From assembly GCF_000374625.1 (NCBI RefSeq), contig NZ_KB894766.1, positions 432,173 through 496,172 of the forward strand: 64,000 nt of DNA, read 5' to 3'. The DNA comes from Allobrachymonas chironomi DSM 19884. Lineage in GTDB: Bacteria; Pseudomonadota; Gammaproteobacteria; Burkholderiales; Burkholderiaceae_C. The translations under genes were made by a program, and so were the position numbers. The notes under the pieces are model-generated. The model searched no databases, had not been told where the DNA came from, and saw only the letters and a list, made by a program, of their open reading frames with translations. Shown in pieces: positions 50,414 through 64,000 of this stretch; within the stretch, counting starts at the first letter, position 1, and each line of letters opens with the position of its first letter.

Positions 50414-50454
50414 TTCATGGAAAGGGTCTATCACCATCCAGGGAGGATTCCACC

Positions 50455-51604
<1,150 letters not shown>

Positions 51605-51630
51605 AGCCGACAACCATCAGGAGTATCCAC

Positions 51631-52956
51631 ATGATGAAGCCTTTCTCTTCCCCCCGGCTGGCGGCCCTCGCGGCGCTGGCACTCGCAGCGGCTCCGGCCC
51701 TGGCGCAGTCTCCGGCTGCCGAAGCCACGGTCAACAAGGGCGATGTCGCCTGGCTGCTGACCTCCACCCTGCTGGTGATCATGATGAGCCTGCCCGGCAT
51801 CGCGCTGTTCTACGGCGGTCTGGCCCGCAGCAAGAACATGCTGTCGGTGCTGGTGCAGGTGTTTACCGTGTTTTCGCTGGTGTGTCTGCTGTGGGCCGTG
51901 TACGGCTACAGCCTGGCCTTCAGCGGCGGCGGTGCCATCTACGGTGACTTTGCCAAGCTGTTCCTGAGCGGCGTGGGCGTGGACAGCCTCGGCGACACCT
52001 TCAGCCCGGATGCCAAGATTCCGGAGCTGGCCTTTGTCGCCTTCCAGTGCTCGTTTGCCGCCATCAGCTGCGCCATCATCGTCGGCTCGTTTGCCGAGCG
52101 CATGCGCTTTGCGGCAGTGCTGGCCTTTATCGTGCTGTGGTTCACCTTCAGCTACCTGCCGGTGGCGCACATGGTGTGGTCGGGCAATGGGTATCTGTTT
52201 GGCAAGGGCGCGCTCGACTTTGCCGGCGGCACCGTGGTGCATATCAACGCCGGCGTGGCCGGTCTGGTGGGTGCCTGGCTGGTGGGCAAGCGTCTCGGCT
52301 ACGGCCGCGAGGCCCTGATGCCGCACAGCCTGACGCTGACCATGGTGGGCGCTGCCCTGCTGTGGGTGGGCTGGTTCGGCTTCAACGGCGGTTCGGCGCT
52401 GGAAGCCAACGGCGTCGCCGCCATGGCTTTCGTCAACACCCTGATGGCCACGGCGGCTGCCGTCCTGTCCTGGCTGCTGACCGAAGCCGTGCTGGGTCGC
52501 AAGCCGAGCATGCTGGGCGCGGCATCCGGCGCCGTGGCCGGTCTGGTGGTCATCACCCCGGCTGCCGGTAGTGTGGGCGTGATGGGCGGCATCGTGATGG
52601 GCCTGCTGGTGTCCCCGATCTGCTTCTGGGGCGTGACTGGCCTGAAGCGCCTGCTCAAGGCCGATGATGCCTTCGATGCCTTTGGCGTGCATGGCGTGGG
52701 CGGCATCGTGGGAGCCCTGCTGGTGGGTGTGTTCACGGCGCCCTCGCTGGGTGGTTCCGGTGCGGCTGACTACGACATGCTGCACCAGCTGTGGGTGCAG
52801 GCCGAAGGCGTGCTGATCACGCTGGCCTGGTCGGGCGTGGTGTCCTTCATCGCCTACAAGCTGATCGACATGGTGATCGGCCTGCGGGTGACCGAGGAAG
52901 ACGAGCGTCAGGGTCTGGACATTACCAGCCATGGCGAATCGGCCTACACCCGATAA
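51631..52956 (+). CDS. amtB: Ammonium transporter AmtB
   Basis: 441 residues; a cleavable signal peptide ending PALAQ then eleven helices. The pore histidine pair is present in VVHINAGVAGLVG and the HGVGGIVGALLVG segment; the aromatic gate region is intact. It moves ammonium/ammonia inward and is blocked by GlnK binding at high nitrogen. Start 26 bp after glnK, ribosome-binding site CAGGAG. A strong terminator follows. Confidence 0.97.
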   Translation: MMKPFSSPRLAALAALALAAAPALAQSPAAEATVNKGDVAWLLTSTLLVIMMSLPGIALFYGGLARSKNMLSVLVQVFTVFSLVCLLWAVYGYSLAFSGGGAIYGDFAKLFLSGVGVDSLGDTFSPDAKIPELAFVAFQCSFAAISCAIIVGSFAERMRFAAVLAFIVLWFTFSYLPVAHMVWSGNGYLFGKGALDFAGGTVVHINAGVAGLVGAWLVGKRLGYGREALMPHSLTLTMVGAALLWVGWFGFNGGSALEANGVAAMAFVNTLMATAAAVLSWLLTEAVLGRKPSMLGAASGAVAGLVVITPAAGSVGVMGGIVMGLLVSPICFWGVTGLKRLLKADDAFDAFGVHGVGGIVGALLVGVFTAPSLGGSGAADYDMLHQLWVQAEGVLITLAWSGVVSFIAYKLIDMVIGLRVTEEDERQGLDITSHGESAYTR

Positions 52957-52998
52957 TGGCGATCCGTCCGGCCGGTGCGCCGGGCGGCGACCATGAAA

Positions 52999-53028
52999 AA
53001 ATGCCGACAGCGCAGGCTGTCGGCATTT
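52999..53028 (+). terminator. Intrinsic terminator of the torF-glnK-amtB operon
   Basis: 13-bp arms AAATGCCGACAGC / GCTGTCGGCATTT with a 4-nt loop, about 40 bp after amtB. T-rich on the plus side, A-rich on the minus side. Confidence 0.85.
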
Positions 53029-53173
53029 GTGGTGTGCTTGTTGCACTTTTTTATGGGCAGTGTCTCCTCGGCCTCATTCCGACTGCAGCAGGGCAATCGA
53101 TAAGGCGCAACTGTAGCAAGGCCTGGTTGTTCTCTACGCTAGGAAAAACCCTGAAAAATGTGCATTAGTGCAC

Positions 53174-57321
<4,148 letters not shown>

Positions 57322-57363
57322 GCGGGATCCGTTCACTGCCCTGTGCAAGCGGCTGCAAGCACA

Positions 57364-57369
57364 TACAAT
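57364..57369 (+). promoter_or_regulatory. -10-like hexamer 6 nt before the ferredoxin ATG
   Basis: TACAAT ending 6 nt before the ATG, with no ribosome-binding site between. No clear -35. Confidence 0.4.
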
Positions 57370-57375
57370 CTTGTC

Positions 57376-57753
57376 ATGACTACATCGCACACGCCGCCCA
57401 CCACACCGGCAGCATCGTCCCGGCCCGATTCCTACTACCAGCGCCACATCTTCTTCTGTCTCAACCAGCGGGACAACGGGGAAGCCTGCTGCGCCGATCA
57501 CCGTGCCGAGGCATCCTTTGCCCACTGCAAGCAGCGCGTCAAGGAACTGGGGCTGGCAGGTGCCGGCCAGGTGCGTGTCAACAAGGCCGGCTGTCTCGAC
57601 CGTTGTGCCGGCGCGCCGGTCGCCGTAGTCTATCCCGAAGCCGTCTGGTACACCTTTGTCGACCAGGCCGATATCGACGAGATCGTGCAGAGCCATCTGC
57701 AGAACGGCCAGGTGGTCGAGCGCCTGCTGCTGCCGACCACCGTAGGACGCTGA
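57376..57753 (+). CDS. Thioredoxin-like (2Fe-2S) ferredoxin
   Basis: 125 residues. Thioredoxin-fold ferredoxin: FFCLNQRDNGEACC and NKAGCLDRCAGAP supply the four cluster Cys plus one extra. QVRVNKAGC and PVAVVYPEAVWYTFV are typical of the group. The partner is unknown. The following hydrolase gene starts 1 bp after its stop, so they are co-transcribed. Confidence 0.9.
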   Translation: MTTSHTPPTTPAASSRPDSYYQRHIFFCLNQRDNGEACCADHRAEASFAHCKQRVKELGLAGAGQVRVNKAGCLDRCAGAPVAVVYPEAVWYTFVDQADIDEIVQSHLQNGQVVERLLLPTTVGR

Positions 57754-57754
57754 G

Positions 57755-58405
57755 ATGAACGCCAAGACCGAAGCCCTGCAGCTGCAGGGCGCTGCCGGCC
57801 TGATCGAAGCCCTGCTCGACCGTCCCGCAGACACCCCCCCCAAAGGCACGGCCGTGATTTCGCACCCGCACCCGCTGTTTGGTGGCACCATGCAAAACAA
57901 GGTGGTACAGACACTGGCACGCGCCTTTGTGCTGGCCGGCTGGAATGCGGTGCGTTACAACTTCCGTGGCGTCGGCGCCAGCGCCGGCACGCATGACGAT
58001 GGCCGCGGCGAGCTCGAGGATCTGCTGCAGGTCATCCAGCAAGCCGCCCCGCAAGGCCCGCTGGCACTGGCCGGCTTTTCCTTTGGTGCCTTTGTCACGG
58101 CCAATGCCATGGCGCGTCTCACGACCGCCGCCACGCCCCGCGTCCCGGAGCAGCTGGTCCTGGTCGGCACGGCCACCAGCCGCTTCACGGTTGACCCGGT
58201 GGCACCTGACTGGCATGCCCGCACCCTGGTGGTGCATGGCGAAGAAGACGATGTCGTTCCGCTGGCCTCCGTCATGGACTGGGCGCGCCCGCAGTCACTT
58301 CCTGTCACCGTTGTTCCCGGCGTCGGCCACTTCTTTCACGGACAATTGCCGCTGCTGAGGCAGATCGTGCTGCGTCATCTGCAATCCGCCCCCGTCCCGT
58401 CCTGA
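57755..58405 (+). CDS. Alpha/beta hydrolase (YsgA-like)
   Basis: 216 residues. Family features are HPHPLFGGTMQNKVVQTLARAF, RYNFRGVGASAGTHDDGRGE, nucleophile Ser in AGFSFGAF, Asp in HGEEDDVVPL and His in GVGHFFHGQLP. This layout is common in bacterial hydrolases annotated as dienelactone-hydrolase-like; substrates are unknown. Translationally coupled to the upstream ferredoxin gene. Confidence 0.88.
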   Translation: MNAKTEALQLQGAAGLIEALLDRPADTPPKGTAVISHPHPLFGGTMQNKVVQTLARAFVLAGWNAVRYNFRGVGASAGTHDDGRGELEDLLQVIQQAAPQGPLALAGFSFGAFVTANAMARLTTAATPRVPEQLVLVGTATSRFTVDPVAPDWHARTLVVHGEEDDVVPLASVMDWARPQSLPVTVVPGVGHFFHGQLPLLRQIVLRHLQSAPVPS

Positions 58406-58454
58406 TTCCTTTCCTGCAGCCACCCTGCCGGTGGCCGCCCCTGTCCTGTTCCCC

Positions 58455-59735
58455 ATGTCCATGTCCCGATTCCGCACCTTCCGCTGCCAGGCTGCCCTGG
58501 TAGCCGCTGCCAGCCTGTTCGCCGCAACCGGCACCGTCATTGCCCAGACCGCGCCTGCGGCCGCCTCTGCCGCCACTGTGGCCAGCCAGCCCGCCGCGCT
58601 GCCGGCTTCTGCTGCTGCCCCGGCCCTTGTCACGCAAGGTTTTCCGGTGCCGCCCGAAATCGCCGCGCGCAGCTACATGCTGATCGACATGAGCGCCGGC
58701 AACCAGGTCCTGGCCGCCAAGGACATGGACGTACCGATGGAGCCGGCTTCGCTGACCAAGCTGATGACGGCCTACATCGTGTTCGATGCCCTGCGCAACA
58801 AGCAGATCACGCTGGACCAGACCTTCGGCGTCAGCCAGAAGGCCTGGAAGATGCCCGGCTCGCGCATGTTCATCGAGCCCAGCATGCAGGTCCGTGTCGA
58901 GGACCTGATCAAGGGCATGATCGTGCAATCCGGCAACGATGCCACCGTGGCCCTGGCTGAAGGCCTGGCCGGCAGCGAAGAAGCCTTCGTGCAAAAGATG
59001 AACGATGCCGCACGTGCGCTCGGCATGAACAACACCGGCTATCGCAATGCCGAGGGCCTGACAGCCGAAGGCCACACCACCACCGCGCGTGACATGGCGA
59101 TCCTGTCCACCCGGCTGATCACCGACTTTCCGGAATACGTCCACTACTACGCCATCAAGCAGTACAGCTATCCTGGCACGCCCGAATCCAACGCCAACAA
59201 CCGCAACAGCCTGCTGTTCCGCGATCCCACGGTGGACGGCCTGAAAACCGGCCACACCGAAGCCGCCGGCTACAACCTGATCGCCACGGCCAAGCGCGAC
59301 TTTCCCAACATGCCCGAAGGCCGCCGGATCCTGGCGATCGTGTTCGGTACCGCCAGCGAGGCCGCCCGCGCCAGCGAAACCCAGAAGCTGCTGAACTGGG
59401 GCTACACCGCCTTCGAGGGCATCCAGCTGTTCGGTGCCGACCAGTCCGCCGTGCAGGCGCGCATCTGGAAGGGAGAGCAGAGCGAAGTCGGTCTCGGCCG
59501 TCACGAAGCGATTGCCGTGGCCGTACCCACTGGCCGGGCCGGCGAACTGAGCACCCAGGTGGAGCGCCCCGATCCGCTGCTGGCCCCGGTCGCGCGTGAC
59601 CAGCAGGTCGGTACCCTGCAGGTGAAACTGGGCGAACAGGTGCTGGCCACACGCCCCCTGCTGGCGCTCGAGGCGGTCAACGAGGCCGGCTTCTTCCGTC
59701 GCATCTGGGACACCATCATGCTGTGGTTCAAGTAA
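58455..59735 (+). CDS. D-alanyl-D-alanine carboxypeptidase (PBP5/PBP6 type)
   Basis: Trims the terminal D-Ala of peptidoglycan pentapeptides. 426 residues. Signal peptide ending about VIAQ, then an Ala-rich stretch. The transpeptidase-fold motifs are complete: SLTK (nucleophile Ser and Lys), SGN and KTG (LKTGHTEAAG). A C-terminal beta-sandwich precedes an amphipathic helix FFRRIWDTIMLWFK that anchors the protein to the membrane. Two nearby ATGs (58455, 58461) are both possible starts. Confidence 0.93.
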   Translation: MSMSRFRTFRCQAALVAAASLFAATGTVIAQTAPAAASAATVASQPAALPASAAAPALVTQGFPVPPEIAARSYMLIDMSAGNQVLAAKDMDVPMEPASLTKLMTAYIVFDALRNKQITLDQTFGVSQKAWKMPGSRMFIEPSMQVRVEDLIKGMIVQSGNDATVALAEGLAGSEEAFVQKMNDAARALGMNNTGYRNAEGLTAEGHTTTARDMAILSTRLITDFPEYVHYYAIKQYSYPGTPESNANNRNSLLFRDPTVDGLKTGHTEAAGYNLIATAKRDFPNMPEGRRILAIVFGTASEAARASETQKLLNWGYTAFEGIQLFGADQSAVQARIWKGEQSEVGLGRHEAIAVAVPTGRAGELSTQVERPDPLLAPVARDQQVGTLQVKLGEQVLATRPLLALEAVNEAGFFRRIWDTIMLWFK

Positions 59736-59757
59736 GCAGCAGTGTTGTTTTCCAGCC

Positions 59758-59784
59758 AGAACGCCCCGCCAGCCGGGGCGTTCT
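59758..59784 (+). terminator. Terminator after the carboxypeptidase gene
   Basis: 11-bp arms AGAACGCCCCG / CGGGGCGTTCT with loop of 5, 22 bp after the stop. Confidence 0.75.
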
Positions 59785-59808
59785 GCTGTCTGCGCAGAAC
59801 AAAAGTAC

Positions 59809-59838
59809 TTGCCAATACAGCAACATGCAGGCTAAACT
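59809..59838 (+). promoter_or_regulatory. Promoter of the str operon
   Basis: TTGCCA (59809-59814), 18-bp spacer and TAAACT (59833-59838). The region 59800-59840 is AT-rich. It gives a leader of about 110 nt before rpsL. Confidence 0.5.
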
Positions 59839-59955
59839 GTCAGGCTCCGCGCAATATGCCGGGGTCACGCCTGTGCGCCCGCCGGAGAATTCACGTTCAT
59901 CAATCCGTAATTCGTTCACGTTTGGGGAATTACACATCCTGAGAAGGAGGCATCA

Positions 59956-60333
59956 GTGCCAACCATCAATCAGCTCGTGCGTCAAGGACGTACGGTCGAA
60001 GTCGTCAAATCCAAGAGCCCTGCGATGGAGAACTGCCCGCAGCGCCGTGGCGTGTGCACCCGTGTGTACACCACCACTCCCAAGAAGCCGAACTCCGCCA
60101 TGCGTAAGGTCGCCAAGGTGCGCCTGACCAATGGCTTCGAGGTCATTTCCTACATCGGCGGTGAAGGCCACAACCTGCAGGAACACAGCGTGGTGCTGGT
60201 TCGCGGCGGTCGTGTGAAAGACCTCCCCGGTGTGCGTTATCACATCGTCCGCGGTTCCCTGGACCTGCAGGGCGTGAAGGATCGCAAGCAGTCCCGTTCC
60301 AAGTACGGTGCCAAGCGTCCCAAGAAGGCCTGA
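59956..60333 (+). CDS. rpsL: 30S ribosomal protein S12
   Basis: 125-residue decoding-centre protein. GTG start with a strong GAAGGAGG ribosome-binding site. The residues where streptomycin resistance arises carry the wild-type sensitive state: Lys43 in TPKKPNSAM and Lys88 in [10 protein letters not shown]. First gene of the str operon. Confidence 0.98.
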   Translation: MPTINQLVRQGRTVEVVKSKSPAMENCPQRRGVCTRVYTTTPKKPNSAMRKVAKVRLTNGFEVISYIGGEGHNLQEHSVVLVRGGRVKDLPGVRYHIVRGSLDLQGVKDRKQSRSKYGAKRPKKA

Positions 60334-60387
60334 TAGGTTTTCGTCATTCGGTGCTTGTGCGGCCAGGCAGGCTGCAGCAGGCGTAGT

Positions 60388-60424
60388 GACCCGGAAAGCA
60401 TGCACATTCTTTCGCATGCGGGTC
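60388..60424 (+). repeat. Structured element between rpsL and rpsG
   Basis: GACCC and GCATGC (60388-60403) pair with GCATGC-GGGTC (60414-60424), leaving a GGAAA bulge. In E. coli the rpsL-rpsG gap holds the S7 autoregulatory site; this hairpin is a candidate equivalent, though the sequence is not obviously alike. Confidence 0.4.
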
Positions 60425-60494
60425 GAGTAAGTGGGTGTCCTGATGGCACTCGCGGTACCTGAAATGGTGCCAACTGAAGCAAGAGGTTAAGAAA

Positions 60495-60965
60495 ATGCCA
60501 CGTCGTCGTGAAGTCCCTAAACGTGAAATCCTGCCGGATCCCAAGTTCGGTAGCGTAGAGCTGTCCAAATTCATGAACGTGATCATGGAAGGCGGCAAGA
60601 AGGCGGTTGCCGAGCGCATCATCTACGGCGCTCTGGAGCAGATGGAAAAGAAGGCCGGCAAGGATCCGCTGGAGCTGTTCAACACCGCCATCAACAACGT
60701 CAAGCCCATGGTGGAAGTCAAGTCCCGCCGCGTGGGTGGTGCCAACTACCAGGTGCCGGTCGAAGTGCGCCCGGTCCGTCGTCTGGCCCTGTCCATGCGC
60801 TGGATCAAGGACGCCGCCCGCAAGCGTGGCGAGAAGTCCATGGCTGCACGTCTGGCCAACGAGATGCTGGAAGCCTGCGAAGGCCGCGGCGGTGCCATGA
60901 AGCGTCGTGACGAAGTGCACCGCATGGCTGAAGCCAACAAGGCCTTCTCGCACTTCCGCTTCTGA
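60495..60965 (+). CDS. rpsG: 30S ribosomal protein S7
   Basis: 156-residue primary 16S-binding protein that nucleates the head of the small subunit. [20 protein letters not shown] and [22 protein letters not shown] are standard; the C-terminus ends KAFSHFRF. Ribosome-binding site AAGAGG lies 10 nt upstream. A 161-bp gap after rpsL holds a possible S7 target. Confidence 0.98.
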   Translation: MPRRREVPKREILPDPKFGSVELSKFMNVIMEGGKKAVAERIIYGALEQMEKKAGKDPLELFNTAINNVKPMVEVKSRRVGGANYQVPVEVRPVRRLALSMRWIKDAARKRGEKSMAARLANEMLEACEGRGGAMKRRDEVHRMAEANKAFSHFRF

Positions 60966-61112
60966 TCGGACGCGCGTCCGGAAGGCGATCCAGGTACAGG
61001 GCTTCGGTGGCATGGCTGCCGCAAGCCCTGTGCTGCATCATGGGATCGTCATGCTGCCGCAAGGCGCTTCTAGTAAAATACCCTTTTTCTCAAGTACATC
61101 CAAAGGTTCATC

Positions 61113-63215
61113 ATGGCCCGCAAGACTCCTATCGAGCGCTATCGCAACATCGGTATTTCCGCGCACATTGACGCCGGCAAGACCACCACGTCCGAGCGTA
61201 TCCTGTTCTACACCGGCGTGACCCACAAGCTGGGTGAGGTGCATGACGGCGCAGCCACCACCGACTGGATGGAGCAGGAACAAGAGCGCGGCATCACGAT
61301 CACCTCGTCTGCCGTGACCTGCTTCTGGAAGGGCATGGACCTGTCCCGTCCCGAACACCGCATCAACATCATTGACACCCCCGGCCACGTGGACTTCACC
61401 ATCGAGGTGGAGCGTTCCATGCGCGTGCTGGACGGCGCCTGCATGGTCTACTGTGCCGTGGGTGGCGTACAGCCCCAGTCCGAAACCGTGTGGCGTCAGG
61501 CCAACAAGCACAAGGTGCCGCGTCTGGCCTTCGTGAACAAGATGGACCGTATCGGTGCCAACTTCTTCAAGGTCGTCGACCAGATGAAGACGCGCCTGAA
61601 CGCCAACCCGGTGCCGATCGTGGTGCCGATCGGTGCCGAGGACAAGTTCCAGGGCGTGGTCGACCTGATCAAGATGAAGGCCATCATCTGGGACGAGGCT
61701 TCCCAGGGCATGACGTTCGAATACCAGGACATTCCGGCTGATCTGGTGGATGTGGCCAACGAATGGCGCGAGAAAATGGTCGAGTCCGCGGCCGAGGCCA
61801 GCGAAGAGCTGATGAACAAGTACCTGGAAGAAGGTGAACTGTCTGAAGCGGACATCATCGAAGGTCTGCGCCTGCGCACCATCGCCACCGAAATCCAGCC
61901 CATGCTGTGCGGTTCCGCGTTCAAGAACAAGGGTGTGCAGCGCATGCTGGACGCCGTGCTGGACTTCCTGCCCTCTCCGGTGGACATCCCGGACGTGGCC
62001 GGTACCGACGACGACGAGAACCCCGTCACCCGCAAGGCAGACGACAACGAGAAGTTCTCCGCCCTGGCATTCAAGCTGATGACCGACCCCTTCGTCGGCC
62101 AGCTGACCTTTGTGCGTGTCTACTCCGGCGTGCTGAACAAGGGCGACACGGTGCTGAACTCCACCAAGGGCAAGAAAGAGCGTATCGGCCGTATCGTGCA
62201 GATGCACGCCAACGACCGTCAGGAAATCGAGGAAATCCGCGCCGGTGACATCGCCGCCTGCGTGGGCCTGAAGGATGTCACCACCGGTGAAACCCTGTGT
62301 GACATGTCCGCCCCGGTGGTGCTGGAGCGCATGGTGTTCCCCGAGCCCGTGATTGCCCAGGCTGTCGAGCCCAAGACCAAGGCTGACCAGGAAAAGATGG
62401 GTATCGCCCTGTCCCGCCTGGCTGCAGAAGACCCGTCCTTCCGCGTCAGCTCCGACGAGGAATCCGGTCAGACCATCATCGCCGGCATGGGCGAGCTGCA
62501 CCTCGAGATCATCGTGGACCGCATGAAGCGCGAGTTCAACGTGGAAGCCAACGTGGGCAAGCCGCAAGTGGCCTACCGCGAGACCATCCGCAAGCAGGTG
62601 TCCGACGTGGACGGCAAGTTCGTGCGTCAGTCCGGTGGCAAGGGCCAGTACGGTCACGTGGTGTTCCGCGTCGAGCCCAACGAAACCGGCAAGGGCTTCG
62701 AGTTCCTGGACGAGATCAAGGGCGGCGTGGTGCCGCGCGAATACATCCCCGCCGTGCAGAAGGGTGTGGAAGAGGCCCTGAACGCCGGCGTGCTGGCGGG
62801 TTACCCGGTGGTGGACGTCAAGGTCGCACTGACCTTCGGTTCCTACCACGATGTGGACTCGTCCGAGCAGGCGTTCAAGATGGCAGCCATCTTCGGCTTC
62901 AAGGAAGCCTGCAAGAAGGCCAGCCCGGTGATCCTGGAGCCCATGATGGCCGTGGAAGTCGAGACTCCTGAAGACTACGCCGGTACCGTGATGGGTGACC
63001 TGTCCTCTAAGCGTGGCATGGTCCAGGGCATGGACGACATGGTTGGTGGCGGCAAGGCGATCAAGGCCGAGGTTCCGCTGTCCGAGATGTTCGGTTACGC
63101 TACTGCACTGCGTTCCATGACGCAGGGTCGCGCCAGCTACACGATGGAATTCAAGCACTACGCTGAAGCTCCGAAGAACGTGGCTGACGCCATCATCGCT
63201 GCGCGTTCCAAGTAA
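61113..63215 (+). CDS. fusA: Elongation factor G
   Basis: 700-residue translocase GTPase. G1 [11 protein letters not shown]2 [10 protein letters not shown]3 [10 protein letters not shown]4 NKMDRIGA; domains II-V are complete, with [11 protein letters not shown] in domain IV and the KRGMVQGM segment in domain V. A TAAAAT hexamer at 61074-61079 may add an internal promoter. Confidence 0.98.
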   Translation: MARKTPIERYRNIGISAHIDAGKTTTSERILFYTGVTHKLGEVHDGAATTDWMEQEQERGITITSSAVTCFWKGMDLSRPEHRINIIDTPGHVDFTIEVERSMRVLDGACMVYCAVGGVQPQSETVWRQANKHKVPRLAFVNKMDRIGANFFKVVDQMKTRLNANPVPIVVPIGAEDKFQGVVDLIKMKAIIWDEASQGMTFEYQDIPADLVDVANEWREKMVESAAEASEELMNKYLEEGELSEADIIEGLRLRTIATEIQPMLCGSAFKNKGVQRMLDAVLDFLPSPVDIPDVAGTDDDENPVTRKADDNEKFSALAFKLMTDPFVGQLTFVRVYSGVLNKGDTVLNSTKGKKERIGRIVQMHANDRQEIEEIRAGDIAACVGLKDVTTGETLCDMSAPVVLERMVFPEPVIAQAVEPKTKADQEKMGIALSRLAAEDPSFRVSSDEESGQTIIAGMGELHLEIIVDRMKREFNVEANVGKPQVAYRETIRKQVSDVDGKFVRQSGGKGQYGHVVFRVEPNETGKGFEFLDEIKGGVVPREYIPAVQKGVEEALNAGVLAGYPVVDVKVALTFGSYHDVDSSEQAFKMAAIFGFKEACKKASPVILEPMMAVEVETPEDYAGTVMGDLSSKRGMVQGMDDMVGGGKAIKAEVPLSEMFGYATALRSMTQGRASYTMEFKHYAEAPKNVADAIIAARSK

Positions 63216-63223
63216 GCACAAGC

Positions 63224-63245
63224 GCCCGGCTGTCTGCAGCCGGGC
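63224..63245 (+). terminator. Hairpin between fusA and tuf
   Basis: 9-bp arms GCCCGGCTG / CAGCCGGGC, loop of 4, followed by TTCCGTTTGTC. Probably partial termination, so tuf may also have its own promoter in the remaining 115 bp. Confidence 0.55.
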
Positions 63246-63361
63246 TTCCGTTTGTCTGTGATGCTGCACCGCCGGCTGCCCGTGGCCGACGACACCGTGA
63301 CAGCATGCAGACGTAAAACCAGACCACGGGCATAGCTCATTTATTTGAAAGGAAGCCAATC

Positions 63362-64000
<639 letters not shown>

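Noticed and set aside
61038..63359. Open frame of 773 codons opposite fusA
   Set aside because: Antisense to elongation factor G; composition typical of a shadow frame.

Overview
This is a high-GC chromosomal window from a betaproteobacterium, most likely Burkholderiales and probably Alcaligenaceae-like. That placement is inferred from the gene set: a fused indolepyruvate:ferredoxin oxidoreductase, MetH split into two proteins, a TorF porin-glnK-amtB operon, a DUF3971 YhdP, and the mnmG-rsmG-parA-parB block. No species can be named. I saw no insertion sequence, prophage, CRISPR array, tRNA or rRNA. Almost everything is core chromosome.

Layout. 1-3056 (minus): tetR, outer-membrane factor and periplasmic adaptor of an RND efflux operon that continues off the left edge. 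3177-18102: glnE, the envelope genes yhdP and mltA, then the oxidoreductase and malic enzyme. 18293-19502: a secreted guanyl-specific RNase (Sa/barnase superfamily) followed by a barstar-family inhibitor. 19669-22242: gyrB, away from dnaA/dnaN. 22354-31571: metabolic and transport genes (M20 amidohydrolase, KAS III, Ask_Ect-type aspartate kinase, yjdM, retropepsin-like protease, MFS, pirin, P-loop ATPase, DUF2238). 31687-35375: an encapsulated-ferritin-like protein, DUF2788, a Spy-like protein, a copper-responsive copZ-cueR pair, a flavin reductase and a TRIC channel. 35400-41088: the replication origin and partition centre. 41158-50207: uracil permease, UspA, split methionine synthase, a damaged BLUF gene, the ComM/YifB ATPase, CsbD, dienelactone hydrolase. 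50399-52956: a sigma-54/NtrC-type promoter driving torF-glnK-amtB. 53174-59735: corA, hemB, a candidate small RNA, hemJ, vanZ, ferredoxin, hydrolase, D,D-carboxypeptidase. 59956 to the end: the str operon rpsL-rpsG-fusA-tuf, cut by the right edge.

The most striking region is the origin. Just upstream of the TRIC gene (35429-35481) an AT-rich palindrome, five TAG trinucleotides, a GC-rich block and a perfect DnaA box lie in the order expected of a DnaA-trio unwinding element. Further DnaA boxes follow up to the mnmG start, and three perfect plus one near-perfect parS sites lie at 33836, 37550, 37745 and 38634. Genes on both sides point away from it: 32043-35956 are all minus, 36114-41088 all plus.

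Other points of note: a candidate three-hairpin sRNA with an exposed CCUCC loop (about 55493-55591); several genes whose -10-like hexamer lies 6-7 nt before the ATG, suggesting leaderless mRNAs; an in-frame 36-bp repeat at the start of cueR; a nonsense codon at position 3 of a BLUF gene; and an encapsulated-ferritin-like protein with neither a targeting tail nor a shell gene nearby.
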